Below, in pieces: positions 55,229 to 64,000 of a stretch of 64,000 nucleotides of DNA. Where the stretch lies: positions 186,001-250,000 of the forward strand of contig NZ_JHYF01000002.1 in NCBI RefSeq assembly GCF_000621485.1. Direction: 5' to 3'. The position numbers and the translations under genes were made by a program. Under the pieces are notes generated by a model, which made no database searches, had not been told where the DNA came from, and saw only the letters and a list, made by a program, of their open reading frames with translations. Positions within the stretch are counted from its first letter, which is position 1. Each line of letters opens with the position of its first letter. Source of the stretch: Alkaliphilus transvaalensis ATCC 700919 (GTDB lineage: Bacteria > Bacillota > Clostridia > Peptostreptococcales > Natronincolaceae).

Positions 55229-55251
55229 GAGGACACCCTATGGGTGTCCTC
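55229..55251 (+). other. dnaK-dnaJ intergenic hairpin
   Basis: GAGGACACCC-TAT-GGGTGTCCTC is a perfect 10-bp stem with a 3-base loop and no T-run. It may stabilise the upstream mRNA end, mark a processing site or reduce dnaJ expression relative to dnaK. Confidence 0.8.
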
Positions 55252-55273
55252 AAAACTGAGAGGCGGTGAGTAG

Positions 55274-56401
55274 GTGAGTAAACGAGATTTTTATGAAGTC
55301 TTGGGGGTGGATCGGAACGCTTCGGCCGAAGACTTAAAAAGAGCTTATCGTAAACTGGCAATGAAGTACCATCCAGACCGTAACCCAGGAGATAAGGAAG
55401 CAGAAGAAAAATTTAAAGAGCTAAATGAAGCCTATGAAGTATTAGGTAGCCCAGAAAAGAAGCAAAGATACGACCAGTTTGGCCACGCAGGAGTAAATGG
55501 TAATGGTGGCGGTGGTTTTGAAGGCTTTGGGGGTGGCTTTGAAGACATTTTTGGAGATATTTTTGATATGTTTGGAGGCGGAGGTTTTTCTTCTCGCCGA
55601 CGTTCTGGCCCGCAAAAAGGTGCAGATATTAAGTATGAAACTACTGTAACCTTTGAGGAAGCAGCTTTTGGTACAGAAAAAACTGTAGAATTCCACCGAA
55701 ATGATAATTGTGACAAGTGTGAGGGTACTGGCGCTAAGCCAGGAACTGCTAAAAAAACCTGTGTCCACTGTCAAGGTAAGGGAGAAATTCGGTATGCCCA
55801 AAGAACACCCTTAGGGCAAATTGTTAATGTAAAGACTTGTCCCCACTGTGATGGCAATGGACAGATTATAGAGAGTCCATGCCCTAGCTGTAAAGGTAAA
55901 GGAAAAGTAAGAAAACATAAAAAAATTAAGGTGAAAATTCCTGCAGGTGTTGATACAGGAATGGTTATTCCTATTCGTGGAGAAGGGGAGCCTGGCGTAA
56001 AGGGAGGCCCACCAGGAGATTTTTATGTGGTCATTAGAGTATTGCCCCATAAAATCTTCCAAAGAGATGGTATGGATATTATATGTGAAATACCGATTAC
56101 CTTTGTACAGGCAACATTAGGAGACGAAATGGAAGTACCTACCCTTGAGGGTAAGGTGAAGTATAAAATCGCCGAAGGAACCCAAAGTGGAACTGTATTC
56201 AGACTAAAGGGTAAGGGGATTGTTAGCCCTCGAGGGCATGGAAAAGGTGACCAATATGTTAAGGTAATTGTTGAAGTACCTAAGAAACTATCAGAAAAAC
56301 AAAAGGATATTTTAAAACAATTTGCAGCTGAAGGTGGAGAAGAGGTACACGAACAAAGAAAATCCTTCTTTGATAAGGTAAAGGATGTTTTAAGTAGTTA
56401 G
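55274..56401 (+). CDS. dnaJ: Co-chaperone DnaJ (Hsp40)
   Basis: A 375-residue type I DnaJ. J domain with YHPDRNPGD (HPD at about 33), then a Gly/Phe-rich linker ([23 protein letters not shown], read in parts). The zinc region has four CxxCxGxG units: [24 protein letters not shown] and CPSCKGKG. The substrate-binding C-terminal domain follows. It stimulates DnaK ATPase. The GTG at 55274 follows GAGGCGGTGAGTAG. Confidence 0.97.
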   Translation: MSKRDFYEVLGVDRNASAEDLKRAYRKLAMKYHPDRNPGDKEAEEKFKELNEAYEVLGSPEKKQRYDQFGHAGVNGNGGGGFEGFGGGFEDIFGDIFDMFGGGGFSSRRRSGPQKGADIKYETTVTFEEAAFGTEKTVEFHRNDNCDKCEGTGAKPGTAKKTCVHCQGKGEIRYAQRTPLGQIVNVKTCPHCDGNGQIIESPCPSCKGKGKVRKHKKIKVKIPAGVDTGMVIPIRGEGEPGVKGGPPGDFYVVIRVLPHKIFQRDGMDIICEIPITFVQATLGDEMEVPTLEGKVKYKIAEGTQSGTVFRLKGKGIVSPRGHGKGDQYVKVIVEVPKKLSEKQKDILKQFAAEGGEEVHEQRKSFFDKVKDVLSS

Positions 56402-56432
56402 ATGATTAATTTAAATGAACTATCTAGTAATA

Positions 56433-56518
56433 GAAGAAATTCCACAATATACGACTAAGCTTTCATCCTTGTATAAAACCAATATAAATTTAGATGTATG
56501 GTACTAGGCAATTTCCTC
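56433..56518. mobile_element. MITE-like element, copy G
   Basis: 86 bp, from GAAGAAATTCCACAATATAC to TATGGTACTAGGCAATTTCCTC (last bases). AATA flanks both sides (56429-56432 and 56519-56522), an exact 4-bp duplication. It lies between dnaJ and prmA, inside the heat-shock neighbourhood. Confidence 0.7.
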
Positions 56519-56533
56519 AATAGAGTAAAGATT

Positions 56534-56568
56534 AAAAATCACTCTACAATATGTAGAGTGATTTTTAG
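56534..56568 (+). terminator. Intrinsic terminator
   Basis: AAAAATCACTCTACA pairs with TGTAGAGTGATTTTT; it separates dnaJ from prmA. Confidence 0.92.
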
Positions 56569-56658
56569 CACATTAGTTAAGATTTAATGGGTTTTTTAGA
56601 AAATATATTGTATAATAGGATAGAACTATTGGGACATTATTTTTAGGGAAGTGATAAA

Positions 56659-57615
56659 ATGAAGTGGATCGAAGTATCAATTAAAACCACAACGGAAGCA
56701 GTAGAAGCAGTATCCAATATTCTTTATGATGCTGGTGTTTCGGGAGTAGCTATTGAAGACCCAAATGATTTTTTCATGCTAAATCAAGATGATAAAGCGT
56801 GGGATTATGTGGATGAAGCTTTATTACCCCCAGATTTCGCAGAGGGTGCAATTGTTAAAGCCTATCTACCAGCGGGTGCAGACTTAATTGATAAGGTGGA
56901 ATTGATTAAGGACGCAGTAGCCTTGTTACCACAGTACGGTTTAGATATCGGCTTGGGTGAGGTTACAACCATCGAAGTAAACGAAGAAGATTGGAGTAAT
57001 TCTTGGAAACAGTATTACAAACCTATTAAAATAGGTGAAAAAATCCTTATTAAGCCTACGTGGGAAGATTACCAACCAGAAGGTGATGAAATAATTATTG
57101 AAATGGACCCAGGTATGGCTTTTGGAACTGGAACCCATGAAACTACAATGATGTGTGTAATGGAATTAGAAGACAGGGTAGCACCTAATTCTATTGTATA
57201 TGATATTGGCTGTGGTAGTGGGATTTTGGGAATTGCTGCTGCCAAGGTTGGAGCTAAAGAAGTAGTTGCTATAGACTTAGACAAATTGGCTGTAGAAGTA
57301 GCCCAAAGAAATGTGGTAGAAAACCATGTAGATAATGTTGTCGATGTAAGACATGGAGATTTAATGGAAGAAATCTCTGGTAAAGCTGATGTTGTTGTGG
57401 CTAATATTATAGCCGATATCATTGTACGGTTAGCAAAGGATATAAAGCAATTCCTTAAGGAAGATGGTGTTTTTATTTCTTCTGGAATCATATTAGACAA
57501 AGTAACTGTGGTCAAGAATGCTTTGGAAGAAAATGGGTTAGAAATTCTAAAGGTAAAAGAAATGGGAGAATGGGCAGTAATCGTATCAAAAATTAAGGGT
57601 GAAATGAATGAATAG
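56659..57615 (+). CDS. prmA: Ribosomal protein L11 methyltransferase
   Basis: A 318-residue SAM methyltransferase. The N-terminal substrate-recognition domain starts MKWIEVSIKTTTEAVEAVSN. The catalytic domain has MDPGMAFGTGTHETT, VYDIGCGSGILGIAA and VVANIIADII. PrmA trimethylates L11 on the ribosome. A promoter-like TTGTATAATAGGATAGA region lies upstream. Its end overlaps rsmE by 8 bp, so prmA, rsmE and mtaB form one translationally coupled unit. Confidence 0.95.
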   Translation: MKWIEVSIKTTTEAVEAVSNILYDAGVSGVAIEDPNDFFMLNQDDKAWDYVDEALLPPDFAEGAIVKAYLPAGADLIDKVELIKDAVALLPQYGLDIGLGEVTTIEVNEEDWSNSWKQYYKPIKIGEKILIKPTWEDYQPEGDEIIIEMDPGMAFGTGTHETTMMCVMELEDRVAPNSIVYDIGCGSGILGIAAAKVGAKEVVAIDLDKLAVEVAQRNVVENHVDNVVDVRHGDLMEEISGKADVVVANIIADIIVRLAKDIKQFLKEDGVFISSGIILDKVTVVKNALEENGLEILKVKEMGEWAVIVSKIKGEMNE

Positions 57616-58369
57616 GTTTTTTGTTGAGACTTCTCAAATTAATGAAGCTAATCAAGAAATAGTTATTGAGGGAGAAGATGTTAAGCATATTTCTAAAGTC
57701 CTAAGATTAACTGAAGGGTCAGAAGTAGAAGTATGTGATGGCGTTGCCTATGAATACGTAGGAAAAATTAAGGAAATTAATAAAAATGATATACTACTTA
57801 CAGTACTATCAAAAAATGAAATCAATACTGAGTCTCCTGTAAAGATCACCCTCTACCAAGGAGTTCCTAAGTCAACTAAAATGGATTTAATTATTCAAAA
57901 GACAACTGAAATGGGGATCATATCCATTGTTCCAGTCTTAACACAACGGACAGTAGTTCAGTTTCATAATAGTAAAGATGAAGTGAAGAAGACTGAACGA
58001 TGGCAGAAAATAGCTTTAGAAGCCGCCAAGCAGAGTAAAAGAGGCGTTATTCCAGTTGTACATAATCCTATGACTTATGAAGCTGCATTGAAGCATAGTC
58101 AGCAAAATCAATTAAATTTAATGGCATACGAATTAGAAGAAGATAGGAGTCTGAAATCTCTTCTTAAGTTAGAAAATAATAAGTCTACTACAGAAATTGG
58201 AATATGGATTGGGCCAGAAGGTGGGTATACAGAGAAGGAAGTTGAACTGGCTATCGCAATGGATCTTAAGCCAATTACTTTAGGACCAAGGATTCTAAGA
58301 ACTGAGACGGCAGGTTTCGCTTTACTATCAATGATTATGTATGAGTTAGGTGATTTAGGAGGGTATTAA
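57608..58369 (+). CDS. rsmE: 16S rRNA (U1498-N3) methyltransferase
   Basis: A 253-residue SPOUT methyltransferase with an N-terminal PUA-like domain (MNRFFVETSQINEANQ). The C-terminal knot has IWIGPEGGYTEKEVELA and LGPRILRTETAGFALLSMIMYE (read in parts), the SAM-binding trefoil motifs. It methylates U1498 of 16S rRNA. The start lies within the end of prmA; mtaB begins at the next base after its stop. Confidence 0.95.
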   Translation: MNRFFVETSQINEANQEIVIEGEDVKHISKVLRLTEGSEVEVCDGVAYEYVGKIKEINKNDILLTVLSKNEINTESPVKITLYQGVPKSTKMDLIIQKTTEMGIISIVPVLTQRTVVQFHNSKDEVKKTERWQKIALEAAKQSKRGVIPVVHNPMTYEAALKHSQQNQLNLMAYELEEDRSLKSLLKLENNKSTTEIGIWIGPEGGYTEKEVELAIAMDLKPITLGPRILRTETAGFALLSMIMYELGDLGGY

Positions 58370-59671
58370 GTGAAGAAAGTAGCATTCCACACCTTAGGAT
58401 GTAAGGTTAATCAATACGAAACTCAGGCAATGACAGAGCTATTTGAGAAGGCTGACTATACAGTAGTACCCGATACTGATGTAGCAGATGTGTACGTTAT
58501 TAACACGTGTACTGTTACCAATGTAGGTGACAAAAAATCTCGTCAGTTTATTCGTAGAGCAAAAAAAAATAACCCCGACTCGATTATTGCAGTTGTAGGT
58601 TGTTATGCTCAAACTGCTCCAAAGGAAGTACTGGACATTGAAGGAGTTAATATCGTAGTTGGTACAAATGAGAGGGGAAAAATTGTTGAATTTGTTGAAC
58701 AATCGAACCCTAGTGAAAAAATAAATGCAGTAGATGATATCATGCAAGTAAAAGAATTTGAAGAGCTTTCTGTTCAAGAAATAAAAGGCAAAACAAGGGC
58801 TTTTTTAAAAATTCAAGAAGGTTGCAATCAATACTGTGCCTATTGTATTATCCCCTATGCTAGGGGGCCAATTAGAAGTCGTAAGATTTCTGATGTTTTA
58901 AAGGAAGTTAGAACCTTGGTTACTAATGGTTTTAAAGAAGTGGTATTAACGGGAATCCATGTGGCTTCTTATGGGAAAGATCTAAAGGAAAAGGATGCCT
59001 TAATCAATCTCTTGAAGGAAGTTAACGGGGTTGAGGGACTAGAACGGATTCGATTAAGTTCTTTAGAACCCACTCTAATTAGTGAAGACTTTATTAAAGA
59101 ACTAGTAAAGTTAGAAAAAATATGTCAGCACTTCCATTTGTCCCTACAGAGCGGCAGTGATTCAGTATTAAAGAAAATGAACAGAAGGTATACTACCGAT
59201 GAATATCGTCAAATTGTAAAACGAATTAGACGTTATTATCCTAATATTGCCTTAACAACAGATATTATTGTTGGTTTTCCAGGAGAAACCCAAGATGATT
59301 TTGAAACAACCTATCGTTTTGTGGAAGAAATGGCCTTTAGTGATATTCATGTCTTTAAATTTTCACCTAGAAAAGGTACTCCAGCAGCAGATTTCTCTGA
59401 TCAAGTTAATGGTGTAGAGAAACACCATAGAAGTGAAAAATTAATTATTTTAGGGAATCAGCTAAAGGAAGAATATCAAAGTCGATTTATTGGTGAAACT
59501 ATAGAAGTCCTTTTTGAAAACAATTCTAATGAATTAGTAGGGTATGTAGAAGGGTTAACAGATAACTACCTCAAAGTATTGGTTCCTTCAGATGAAGAAA
59601 TAGAAGGAGCAATTAAAAGAGTTCTATTAGAGATTCCGAAAAAAGATTATATAATAGGAAAATTGATATAA
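58370..59671 (+). CDS. mtaB: tRNA methylthiotransferase MtaB
   Basis: A 433-residue MiaB/RimO-class radical SAM enzyme. The UPF0004 domain has HTLGCKVNQYETQAM, NTCTVT and VVGCYAQ (cluster-binding Cys). The radical SAM motif is CNQYCAYCIIPYARG. A C-terminal TRAM domain follows. The KVNQYET signature points to MtaB (YqeV), which turns t6A37 into ms2t6A37 in tRNA. The GTG start directly follows the rsmE stop with GGAGGGTATTAA upstream. Confidence 0.94.
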   Translation: MKKVAFHTLGCKVNQYETQAMTELFEKADYTVVPDTDVADVYVINTCTVTNVGDKKSRQFIRRAKKNNPDSIIAVVGCYAQTAPKEVLDIEGVNIVVGTNERGKIVEFVEQSNPSEKINAVDDIMQVKEFEELSVQEIKGKTRAFLKIQEGCNQYCAYCIIPYARGPIRSRKISDVLKEVRTLVTNGFKEVVLTGIHVASYGKDLKEKDALINLLKEVNGVEGLERIRLSSLEPTLISEDFIKELVKLEKICQHFHLSLQSGSDSVLKKMNRRYTTDEYRQIVKRIRRYYPNIALTTDIIVGFPGETQDDFETTYRFVEEMAFSDIHVFKFSPRKGTPAADFSDQVNGVEKHHRSEKLIILGNQLKEEYQSRFIGETIEVLFENNSNELVGYVEGLTDNYLKVLVPSDEEIEGAIKRVLLEIPKKDYIIGKLI

Positions 59672-59749
59672 TTTTAAAATGAAAAAAGGAATTTTAATAT
59701 TTTTGTGGAAATAAATTATGGATATACTATAGGGATAAGGAGGTGTAAC

Positions 59750-60097
59750 ATGTCGGATTGTATATTTTGCAAGATCGTTAAGGGGGAAATTCCTTCTAAA
59801 AAGGTTTATGAGAATGATCAAATCGTAGCCTTTCATGATATTACCCCTCAAGCACCTGTACACCTATTGATTATTCCTAAGAAACATATTCCATCTGCCC
59901 TTTTTATTGATGAAGAGGTTGCTCAGGAGATTATGCCTGAAGTTTTTATTGCAATAACAAAGTTGGCAAAAGAATTTAATCTGGAGGAAACAGGCTTTAG
60001 AATCGTCAACAATTGCGGACTGGACGGTGGTCAGACAGTAGACCATATTCATTTCCATTTGTTGGGGGGGAGAAAACTACAATGGCCACCAGGTTAA
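59750..60097 (+). CDS. HIT-family hydrolase
   Basis: A 115-residue protein starting at the ATG 59750 (MSDCIFCKIVKGEIPSKKVYE), with AAGGAGGTG upstream; earlier in-frame codons lack a site. It has the histidine triad VDHIHFHLLGG and ends RKLQWPPG. The CxxC front binds zinc in some members. HIT proteins hydrolyse nucleoside phosphoramidates such as AMP-lysine. It has its own promoter-like TATACTATAGGG region. Confidence 0.94.
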   Translation: MSDCIFCKIVKGEIPSKKVYENDQIVAFHDITPQAPVHLLIIPKKHIPSALFIDEEVAQEIMPEVFIAITKLAKEFNLEETGFRIVNNCGLDGGQTVDHIHFHLLGGRKLQWPPG

Positions 60098-60225
60098 AAT
60101 TTTTATTGCATAACTTTTTTATTTAATGTATAATAACAAGGTATTGTAGTAATCCCACTAGCAATATAGCATTATGTTGCTATAGATAAAGCACGGCGGG
60201 TGCTAGCGGAGGGAGGGAGAAGTAA

Positions 60226-60414
60226 ATGTCAGAGATCAAAATAAGAGATAATGAATCCTTAGATAGTGCTCTTCGCAGATTTAAAAGACAATGTGCAAAA
60301 TCTGGTGTATTATCAGAGGTAAGAAAAAGAGAGCATTACGAAAAGCCTAGCGTAAAGCGTAAGAAGAAGGCTGAGGCAGCTCGCAGAAATAACTCTAAGG
60401 CTAAGAAGTTCTAA
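60226..60414 (+). CDS. rpsU: Ribosomal protein S21
   Basis: A 62-residue, very basic protein with the S21 pattern: [26 protein letters not shown] (read in parts), [18 protein letters not shown]. It is part of the 30S subunit near the anti-Shine-Dalgarno end. GGAGGGAGGGAGAAGTAA precedes the ATG. A hairpin-forming AGCAATATAGC...GTTGCTAT stretch lies upstream (60163-60183). Confidence 0.97.
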   Translation: MSEIKIRDNESLDSALRRFKRQCAKSGVLSEVRKREHYEKPSVKRKKKAEAARRNNSKAKKF

Positions 60415-60440
60415 GAGATTAAAAAGTAGAGGTGATTGAT

Positions 60441-60887
60441 TTGTCCCTCAAGGATCAATTAACGAATGATCTAAAAGAAGCGATGAAAAATAAAGAACAG
60501 CTTCGAAAAAATGTTATTACGATGGTTCGAGCTGACATTAAACAAATTGAAGTTGATAAGCGAATTGAGCTTGGAGATGAAGATGTTGTTGATATTATTG
60601 CAAAGCAAGTAAAACAAAGAAGAGATGCCCTAGATGAATTTGAAAAGGGAGGTCGTGAAGACCTTGTTGATCAAGCTCGTCAGGAAGTTGAAATTTTGTT
60701 AAAATACTTGCCACAACAATTGTCAGAGGAAGAAATCGTAAAGCTTGTAAGTGAAACAATTTTGGAAGTTGGTGCTTCCACCATGAAGGATATGGGAAAA
60801 GTAATGGCTGCTATTGTACCTAAAACAAAAGGTAGAGCAGATGGTAAGCTGGTTAATGAAATTGTTAAAAAATACTTACAATCATAA
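60441..60887 (+). CDS. yqeY: YqeY-family GatB-like domain protein
   Basis: About 148 residues from the TTG at 60441 (MSLKDQLTNDLKEAMKNKE), which is well spaced from AGAGGTGA; the GTG at 60432 overlaps that site. It has the YqeY helical fold with EILLKYLPQQLSEEEI and the C-terminal GADG-like segment TKGRADGKLVNEIVKKYL. It resembles the tail domain of GatB that contacts tRNA. The cellular role is unclear. It is co-transcribed with rpsU by position. Confidence 0.92.
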   Translation: MSLKDQLTNDLKEAMKNKEQLRKNVITMVRADIKQIEVDKRIELGDEDVVDIIAKQVKQRRDALDEFEKGGREDLVDQARQEVEILLKYLPQQLSEEEIVKLVSETILEVGASTMKDMGKVMAAIVPKTKGRADGKLVNEIVKKYLQS

Positions 60888-60890
60888 ATA

Positions 60891-60922
60891 AAACAACCCG
60901 GATATTATTCCGGGTTTTGTTG
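60891..60922 (+). terminator. Intrinsic terminator
   Basis: AAACAACCCGGA pairs with TCCGGGTTTTGTT; it ends the rpsU-yqeY unit. Confidence 0.88.
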
Positions 60923-61011
60923 CTTTTTGCCATTATTTTCTGTTATAAAGAATCCTCCCTAGTATGTTATAATGAATTATCAAAACTTTCAAAAGATAAG
61001 GGGTATAGACT

Positions 61012-62115
61012 ATGGAGCGATTTAAAAGACTGATTGTCATTGTTTTAGTTTTTGTAGGCTTAGGTTTAATTACTAGGTCATCTTCCCATGGTGGTCTAGA
61101 GGTATTAAAATATATTGATGAAAATGGCATATCCCATATAAAAATTCAAGCTCCGAGAGATATAGATCATTTGATTTTGGAAATACTTAATGATAGGGAA
61201 GAAATGACCCATTTCTATATCTTAGATTATCCCCTCATTAAAAAAAATGCATCTGGTATCCAATTAAATCATTTTTATATTACTAAAAGAATGGCAAATT
61301 TCAATCAATTTAATAAAATAAGAATATACCCTCAAAACAATGAAGGAAAAATTTTTGATATGGAGGAGATCGGGATTATCGATATGACTCAAGATCATGA
61401 GCAATTTTCAATAAGTAGTGAAAAAACGATAAAAGTAATGTCATATAATATTCATCATGGTAAAAATCTAGCTGGGAAAAATACCATAGATCAAATGGTG
61501 GAGCTAATTAATGAAAGTGGTGTTGAAATTATCGGAATACAAGAGGCCGATAGCGGTATGCCCCGTACGAGATTTCAAAACCAAATGAAGTATTTAGGAA
61601 ATGCTCTTTCTATGAACTATGTTTATGGAGAAAACTTGGTTATCGGAACCGCTAAATATGGAAATGGTGTATTAAGTAAACATCCTATTGTTTTTTCAGA
61701 GAATATTGCCCTACCCAGTGGTAGAGAGCCAAGGGGGCTTTTAAGTACGATCATTGACGTAGAGGGAAGAAAAATTCACTTTTTAGTTACCCATTTAGGG
61801 TTAAATCATGAGGAGAGAAGAAAACAGATAAGTGTTATTTTAGATTATATCCAAACCTTACCCTACGATGTAGTATTGGTAGGGGATTTCAACGCTCCAC
61901 CAGAAAATGATGAAATGAGACAGATTAGAAAGAAAATGGTAGATGTGGCTGCCGTTATGGATAAAGGTCATATTCCAACCTTTGATTTACCTGTTCTATC
62001 AAAGAGAATCGACTACATCTTTGTAGATCAAAGCATAAAGGCTAATAGCTATGATGTTATCAAAAATAGAGCATCTGACCATTATCCAATTCATTCGGAG
62101 ATTGTTTTACCTTAA
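61012..62115 (+). CDS. Membrane-anchored EEP-family phosphatase/nuclease
   Basis: A 367-residue protein. An N-terminal hydrophobic helix (LIVIVLVFVGLGLIT) acts as anchor or signal. About 120 residues of unrecognised linker follow. The endonuclease/exonuclease/phosphatase domain starts at about 140: KVMSYNIHHGKN, IIGIQEAD, VTHLGLNHEERRKQ, VLVGDFNAPPEN, RIDYIFVDQ and ASDHYPIHSEI, all the expected catalytic elements. The family cuts phosphodiesters in DNA, lipids or inositol phosphates. The substrate here is unknown but is likely outside the membrane. Confidence 0.87.
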   Translation: MERFKRLIVIVLVFVGLGLITRSSSHGGLEVLKYIDENGISHIKIQAPRDIDHLILEILNDREEMTHFYILDYPLIKKNASGIQLNHFYITKRMANFNQFNKIRIYPQNNEGKIFDMEEIGIIDMTQDHEQFSISSEKTIKVMSYNIHHGKNLAGKNTIDQMVELINESGVEIIGIQEADSGMPRTRFQNQMKYLGNALSMNYVYGENLVIGTAKYGNGVLSKHPIVFSENIALPSGREPRGLLSTIIDVEGRKIHFLVTHLGLNHEERRKQISVILDYIQTLPYDVVLVGDFNAPPENDEMRQIRKKMVDVAAVMDKGHIPTFDLPVLSKRIDYIFVDQSIKANSYDVIKNRASDHYPIHSEIVLP

Positions 62116-62174
62116 GGAATTACTTTATGTTTCACCCATCTGAAGGCTAGAAAAAGTAGATTTAGCTAAATACT

Positions 62175-62218
62175 AGAGCTTTACAACTGGATAACAGTTG
62201 TAAAGCTCTTCTTTTTTA
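62175..62218 (+). terminator. Intrinsic terminator
   Basis: AGAGCTTTACAACTG pairs with CAGTTGTAAAGCTCT, then TTCTTTTTT. Confidence 0.93.
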
Positions 62219-62288
62219 TACATATATTTAGTTTAGGAAGGGAAAATATGCATATATATAGAATAGTAGACTAAAGGGAGGTGAAAGG

Positions 62289-63581
62289 ATGACTAAAAGG
62301 AAGTTTTTAATTATTTTGTTATTATGTTTGTTTCTAACTATTCCAGCTGTGGGTGTTAATCAAGGAGAGACTGTTTATGTTATACAAATACAGGGTGAGA
62401 TTAACCCAGCAGTACATCAGTATCTGAAGTCAAGTCTAGAAAGGGTTAATGCAGATCCTAAGGCTAGGGCAGTTATTATAGAAATAGACACCTTAGGGGG
62501 ACTAATTAAGTCTGCTGAAGAAATTTCTAAGACGATAGCAAATGAAGACCTACATACAATTTCTTATGTAAACACTAAGGCGGAATCTGCCGGTGTATTA
62601 ATTACCATTTCAGCTGATCATATTGCAATGGCCCCAGGGGGGACAATTGGGTCGGCAGAGCCAATACCAAATACAGAAAAAACCCTTTCCTACTGGGCTG
62701 GTGAGCTGCGGACTATGGCTCAAGAGAAGGGTAGGGATGAAGAATTGGTAGTAGCAATGGCAGACGTAAGTATTGAGATTCCAGGTGTTGTAGAAAGGGG
62801 CAGATTACTAAATCTAACAACCCGTGAAGCTTCGGAATTGAACTTTCTTGATGTGGTAGCAACTGATTATGAAGAAATTTTAGAGAAGTTAGGGGTTGAT
62901 TATGAAAATATCATTCTTCTTGAGGTACCCAATAGAGTACGGTTAGCTCAGTTTTTAACAAGTTCTTATATTACCCCCATCTTACTAACCCTTGGATTTA
63001 TTGGTCTATTGGTGGAGCTTTTTACACCAGGCTTTGGCGTAGGAGGTACGGTTGGACTTGTTGCCTTTGGTTTATATTTTGGTGGCAGTATTCTGGCAGG
63101 GTATGCTGGAGGGGGGATTGTTATCATCTTTTTAATTGGGATTGCATTATTAACCATTGAGGCCTTTGCGCCAGGTTTTGGTGTGGCAGGTTTAGGTGGC
63201 TTGCTGGCTATTGCTGCAAGTATTGTGTTTGCTGCCAATAGTATCGTAACTGCAATTACTTCTTTAGTAATCGCCTTTATTTTAACAATTGTTGCAGCGA
63301 TCCTTCTTTTGAAATATGGCCCAAGACTGCGCTTTTTTGATAAGGTGGTATTAGGGGCAGAAGAGAAGGCAGAACTAGGGTATACCAGTAACTATAGCAG
63401 ATATAATGAATTTGTTGGCGAGGTGGGAATTGTAAAAACATTCCTTCGACCAGCAGGAACTATAGAGGTAAACGGAGAATTGTTAGATGTAGTCTCAGAA
63501 GGAGATTATATAGAATCTGGCACCACCGTAAAGATTATAAAGGTGGAGGGCAGAAGAATAATTGTAAGAAAAATTGACTAG
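62289..63581 (+). CDS. nfeD: NfeD-family membrane serine protease
   Basis: A 430-residue long-form NfeD protein. It has a signal peptide (ILLLCLFLTIPAVGV), then a ClpP-like protease domain with EIDTLGG, the nucleophile in KAESAGVLITISAD and MAPGGTIGSAEP. Four or five membrane helices and a C-terminal OB-fold domain (GEVGIVKTFLRPAGTIEV) follow. NfeD proteins pair with flotillin-like or stomatin proteins in membrane microdomains. Here floA follows 12 bp later, which supports that. AAAGGGAGGTGAAAGG precedes the ATG. Confidence 0.93.
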   Translation: MTKRKFLIILLLCLFLTIPAVGVNQGETVYVIQIQGEINPAVHQYLKSSLERVNADPKARAVIIEIDTLGGLIKSAEEISKTIANEDLHTISYVNTKAESAGVLITISADHIAMAPGGTIGSAEPIPNTEKTLSYWAGELRTMAQEKGRDEELVVAMADVSIEIPGVVERGRLLNLTTREASELNFLDVVATDYEEILEKLGVDYENIILLEVPNRVRLAQFLTSSYITPILLTLGFIGLLVELFTPGFGVGGTVGLVAFGLYFGGSILAGYAGGGIVIIFLIGIALLTIEAFAPGFGVAGLGGLLAIAASIVFAANSIVTAITSLVIAFILTIVAAILLLKYGPRLRFFDKVVLGAEEKAELGYTSNYSRYNEFVGEVGIVKTFLRPAGTIEVNGELLDVVSEGDYIESGTTVKIIKVEGRRIIVRKID

Positions 63582-63593
63582 GAGGGATTCATA

Positions 63594-64000
63594 ATGGAAA
63601 GTATTATTGTTATTATTGTTGCTATTGCTTTATTTTTCATCATTGCATCGATTTTCTTAAGTTTTGTACCATTAGGTTTATGGTTTACTGCTTATTTCTC
63701 GGGAGTAAGAATTGGAATAGGTACGTTAATTGGAATGCGTTTTAGAAGGGTTCAGCCTATTAGAATTGTTAATCCATTAATTAAAGCTACAAAAGCAGGA
63801 TTAGCATTAAATATTGATAAATTAGAAGCCCATTATTTAGCAGGTGGAGATGTAAATAGTGTAATTGACGCATTAATCGCAGCCCAAAGAGCAGAAATAA
63901 ATCTAGAGTTTGAACGGGCAGCAGCTATTGACTTAGCAGGTCGTGAAGTACTTCAAGCAGTACAGGTAAGTGTTAACCCAAAGGTTATTGAAACCCCTAA
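63594..64000 (+). CDS. floA: Flotillin-like protein FloA, partial (runs off window)
   Basis: About 135 residues are visible, starting [20 protein letters not shown], a hydrophobic hairpin anchor. The next part reads [30 protein letters not shown] and [16 protein letters not shown]-like sequence (here [12 protein letters not shown]), the FloA/YqfA pattern. The window ends before the rest of the SPFH/coiled-coil part. TAGGAGGGATTCATA precedes the ATG. It forms functional membrane microdomains, probably with NfeD encoded just upstream. Confidence 0.93.
   Translation, partial: MESIIVIIVAIALFFIIASIFLSFVPLGLWFTAYFSGVRIGIGTLIGMRFRRVQPIRIVNPLIKATKAGLALNIDKLEAHYLAGGDVNSVIDALIAAQRAEINLEFERAAAIDLAGREVLQAVQVSVNPKVIETP

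Noticed and set aside
62966-63238. Minus-strand ORF rich in Pro, Ala and Lys inside nfeD
   Set aside because: A composition artefact antisense to the Gly/Val/Ala/Phe membrane helices of nfeD.

Overview
The window comes from a low-GC, endospore-forming, Gram-positive anaerobe of the class Clostridia. Its gene content and order suggest something near Alkaliphilus, but that genus guess is inference. Spore evidence is direct: a gerA-gerB-gerC germinant receptor operon, the germination protease gpr, spoIIP and an orphan PAS histidine kinase. The block lepA / hemW-hrcA-grpE-dnaK-dnaJ-prmA-rsmE-mtaB-HIT-rpsU-yqeY is a typical clostridial core neighbourhood. I saw no tRNA, rRNA or CRISPR array.

Layout. 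1-10 kb is accessory and partly decayed. It holds a deleted ComEC-type metallo-beta-lactamase gene, a DUF3006 gene, and an islet (HEPN-like protein, broken nuclease-like gene, gene fragments, zinc-ribbon protein) lying between two direct repeats. Next come an RsmC-like methyltransferase, a group II intron (4793-6710) interrupting a GC-rich folded RNA-like segment, and a large serine recombinase followed by gene debris. 9.9-13.7 kb is a copper module: two CsoR-type operators, a CsoR-like protein without the copper cysteines, CopA and two CopZ-like chaperones. 13.8-20 kb carries a duplicated P-loop ATPase, an APH-fold kinase, an XRE-TPR regulator and the histidine kinase. 20-24.5 kb is the germination operon and pgpA, on the minus strand. 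24.6-40.7 kb is mixed: amidohydrolase, HD-GYP protein, alanyl-tRNA editing protein, several unrecognised proteins, a likely bilin-reductase-fold protein, an intact ComEC-like metallo-beta-lactamase lipoprotein, a propeller lipoprotein, a TPR protein, a YhfI-like hydrolase and a YibE/F protein. 40.9-64 kb is mostly core: comEC (channel part only), holA, rpsT, gpr, spoIIP, lepA, hemW, the CIRCE-controlled heat-shock operon, ribosomal and RNA-modification genes, an EEP-family phosphatase, nfeD and the start of floA.

Two things are not explained by ordinary gene content. First, a family of short palindromic elements is scattered through intergenic gaps. They share ends of the form GAGGAAATTGCATAAT, and three of seven copies have exact 4-bp flanking duplications, so they look like MITEs. 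Second, a nested-helix RNA of about 210 nt is split by the group II intron, whose splice site is supported by matching IBS1/EBS1 and IBS2/EBS2 pairs. Other points of interest are a probable ferredoxin-dependent bilin reductase relative in a non-photosynthetic anaerobe, the cysteine-less CsoR relative, and a ComEC whose hydrolase domain is encoded separately. All functional calls rest on reading motifs by eye; no database search was run.
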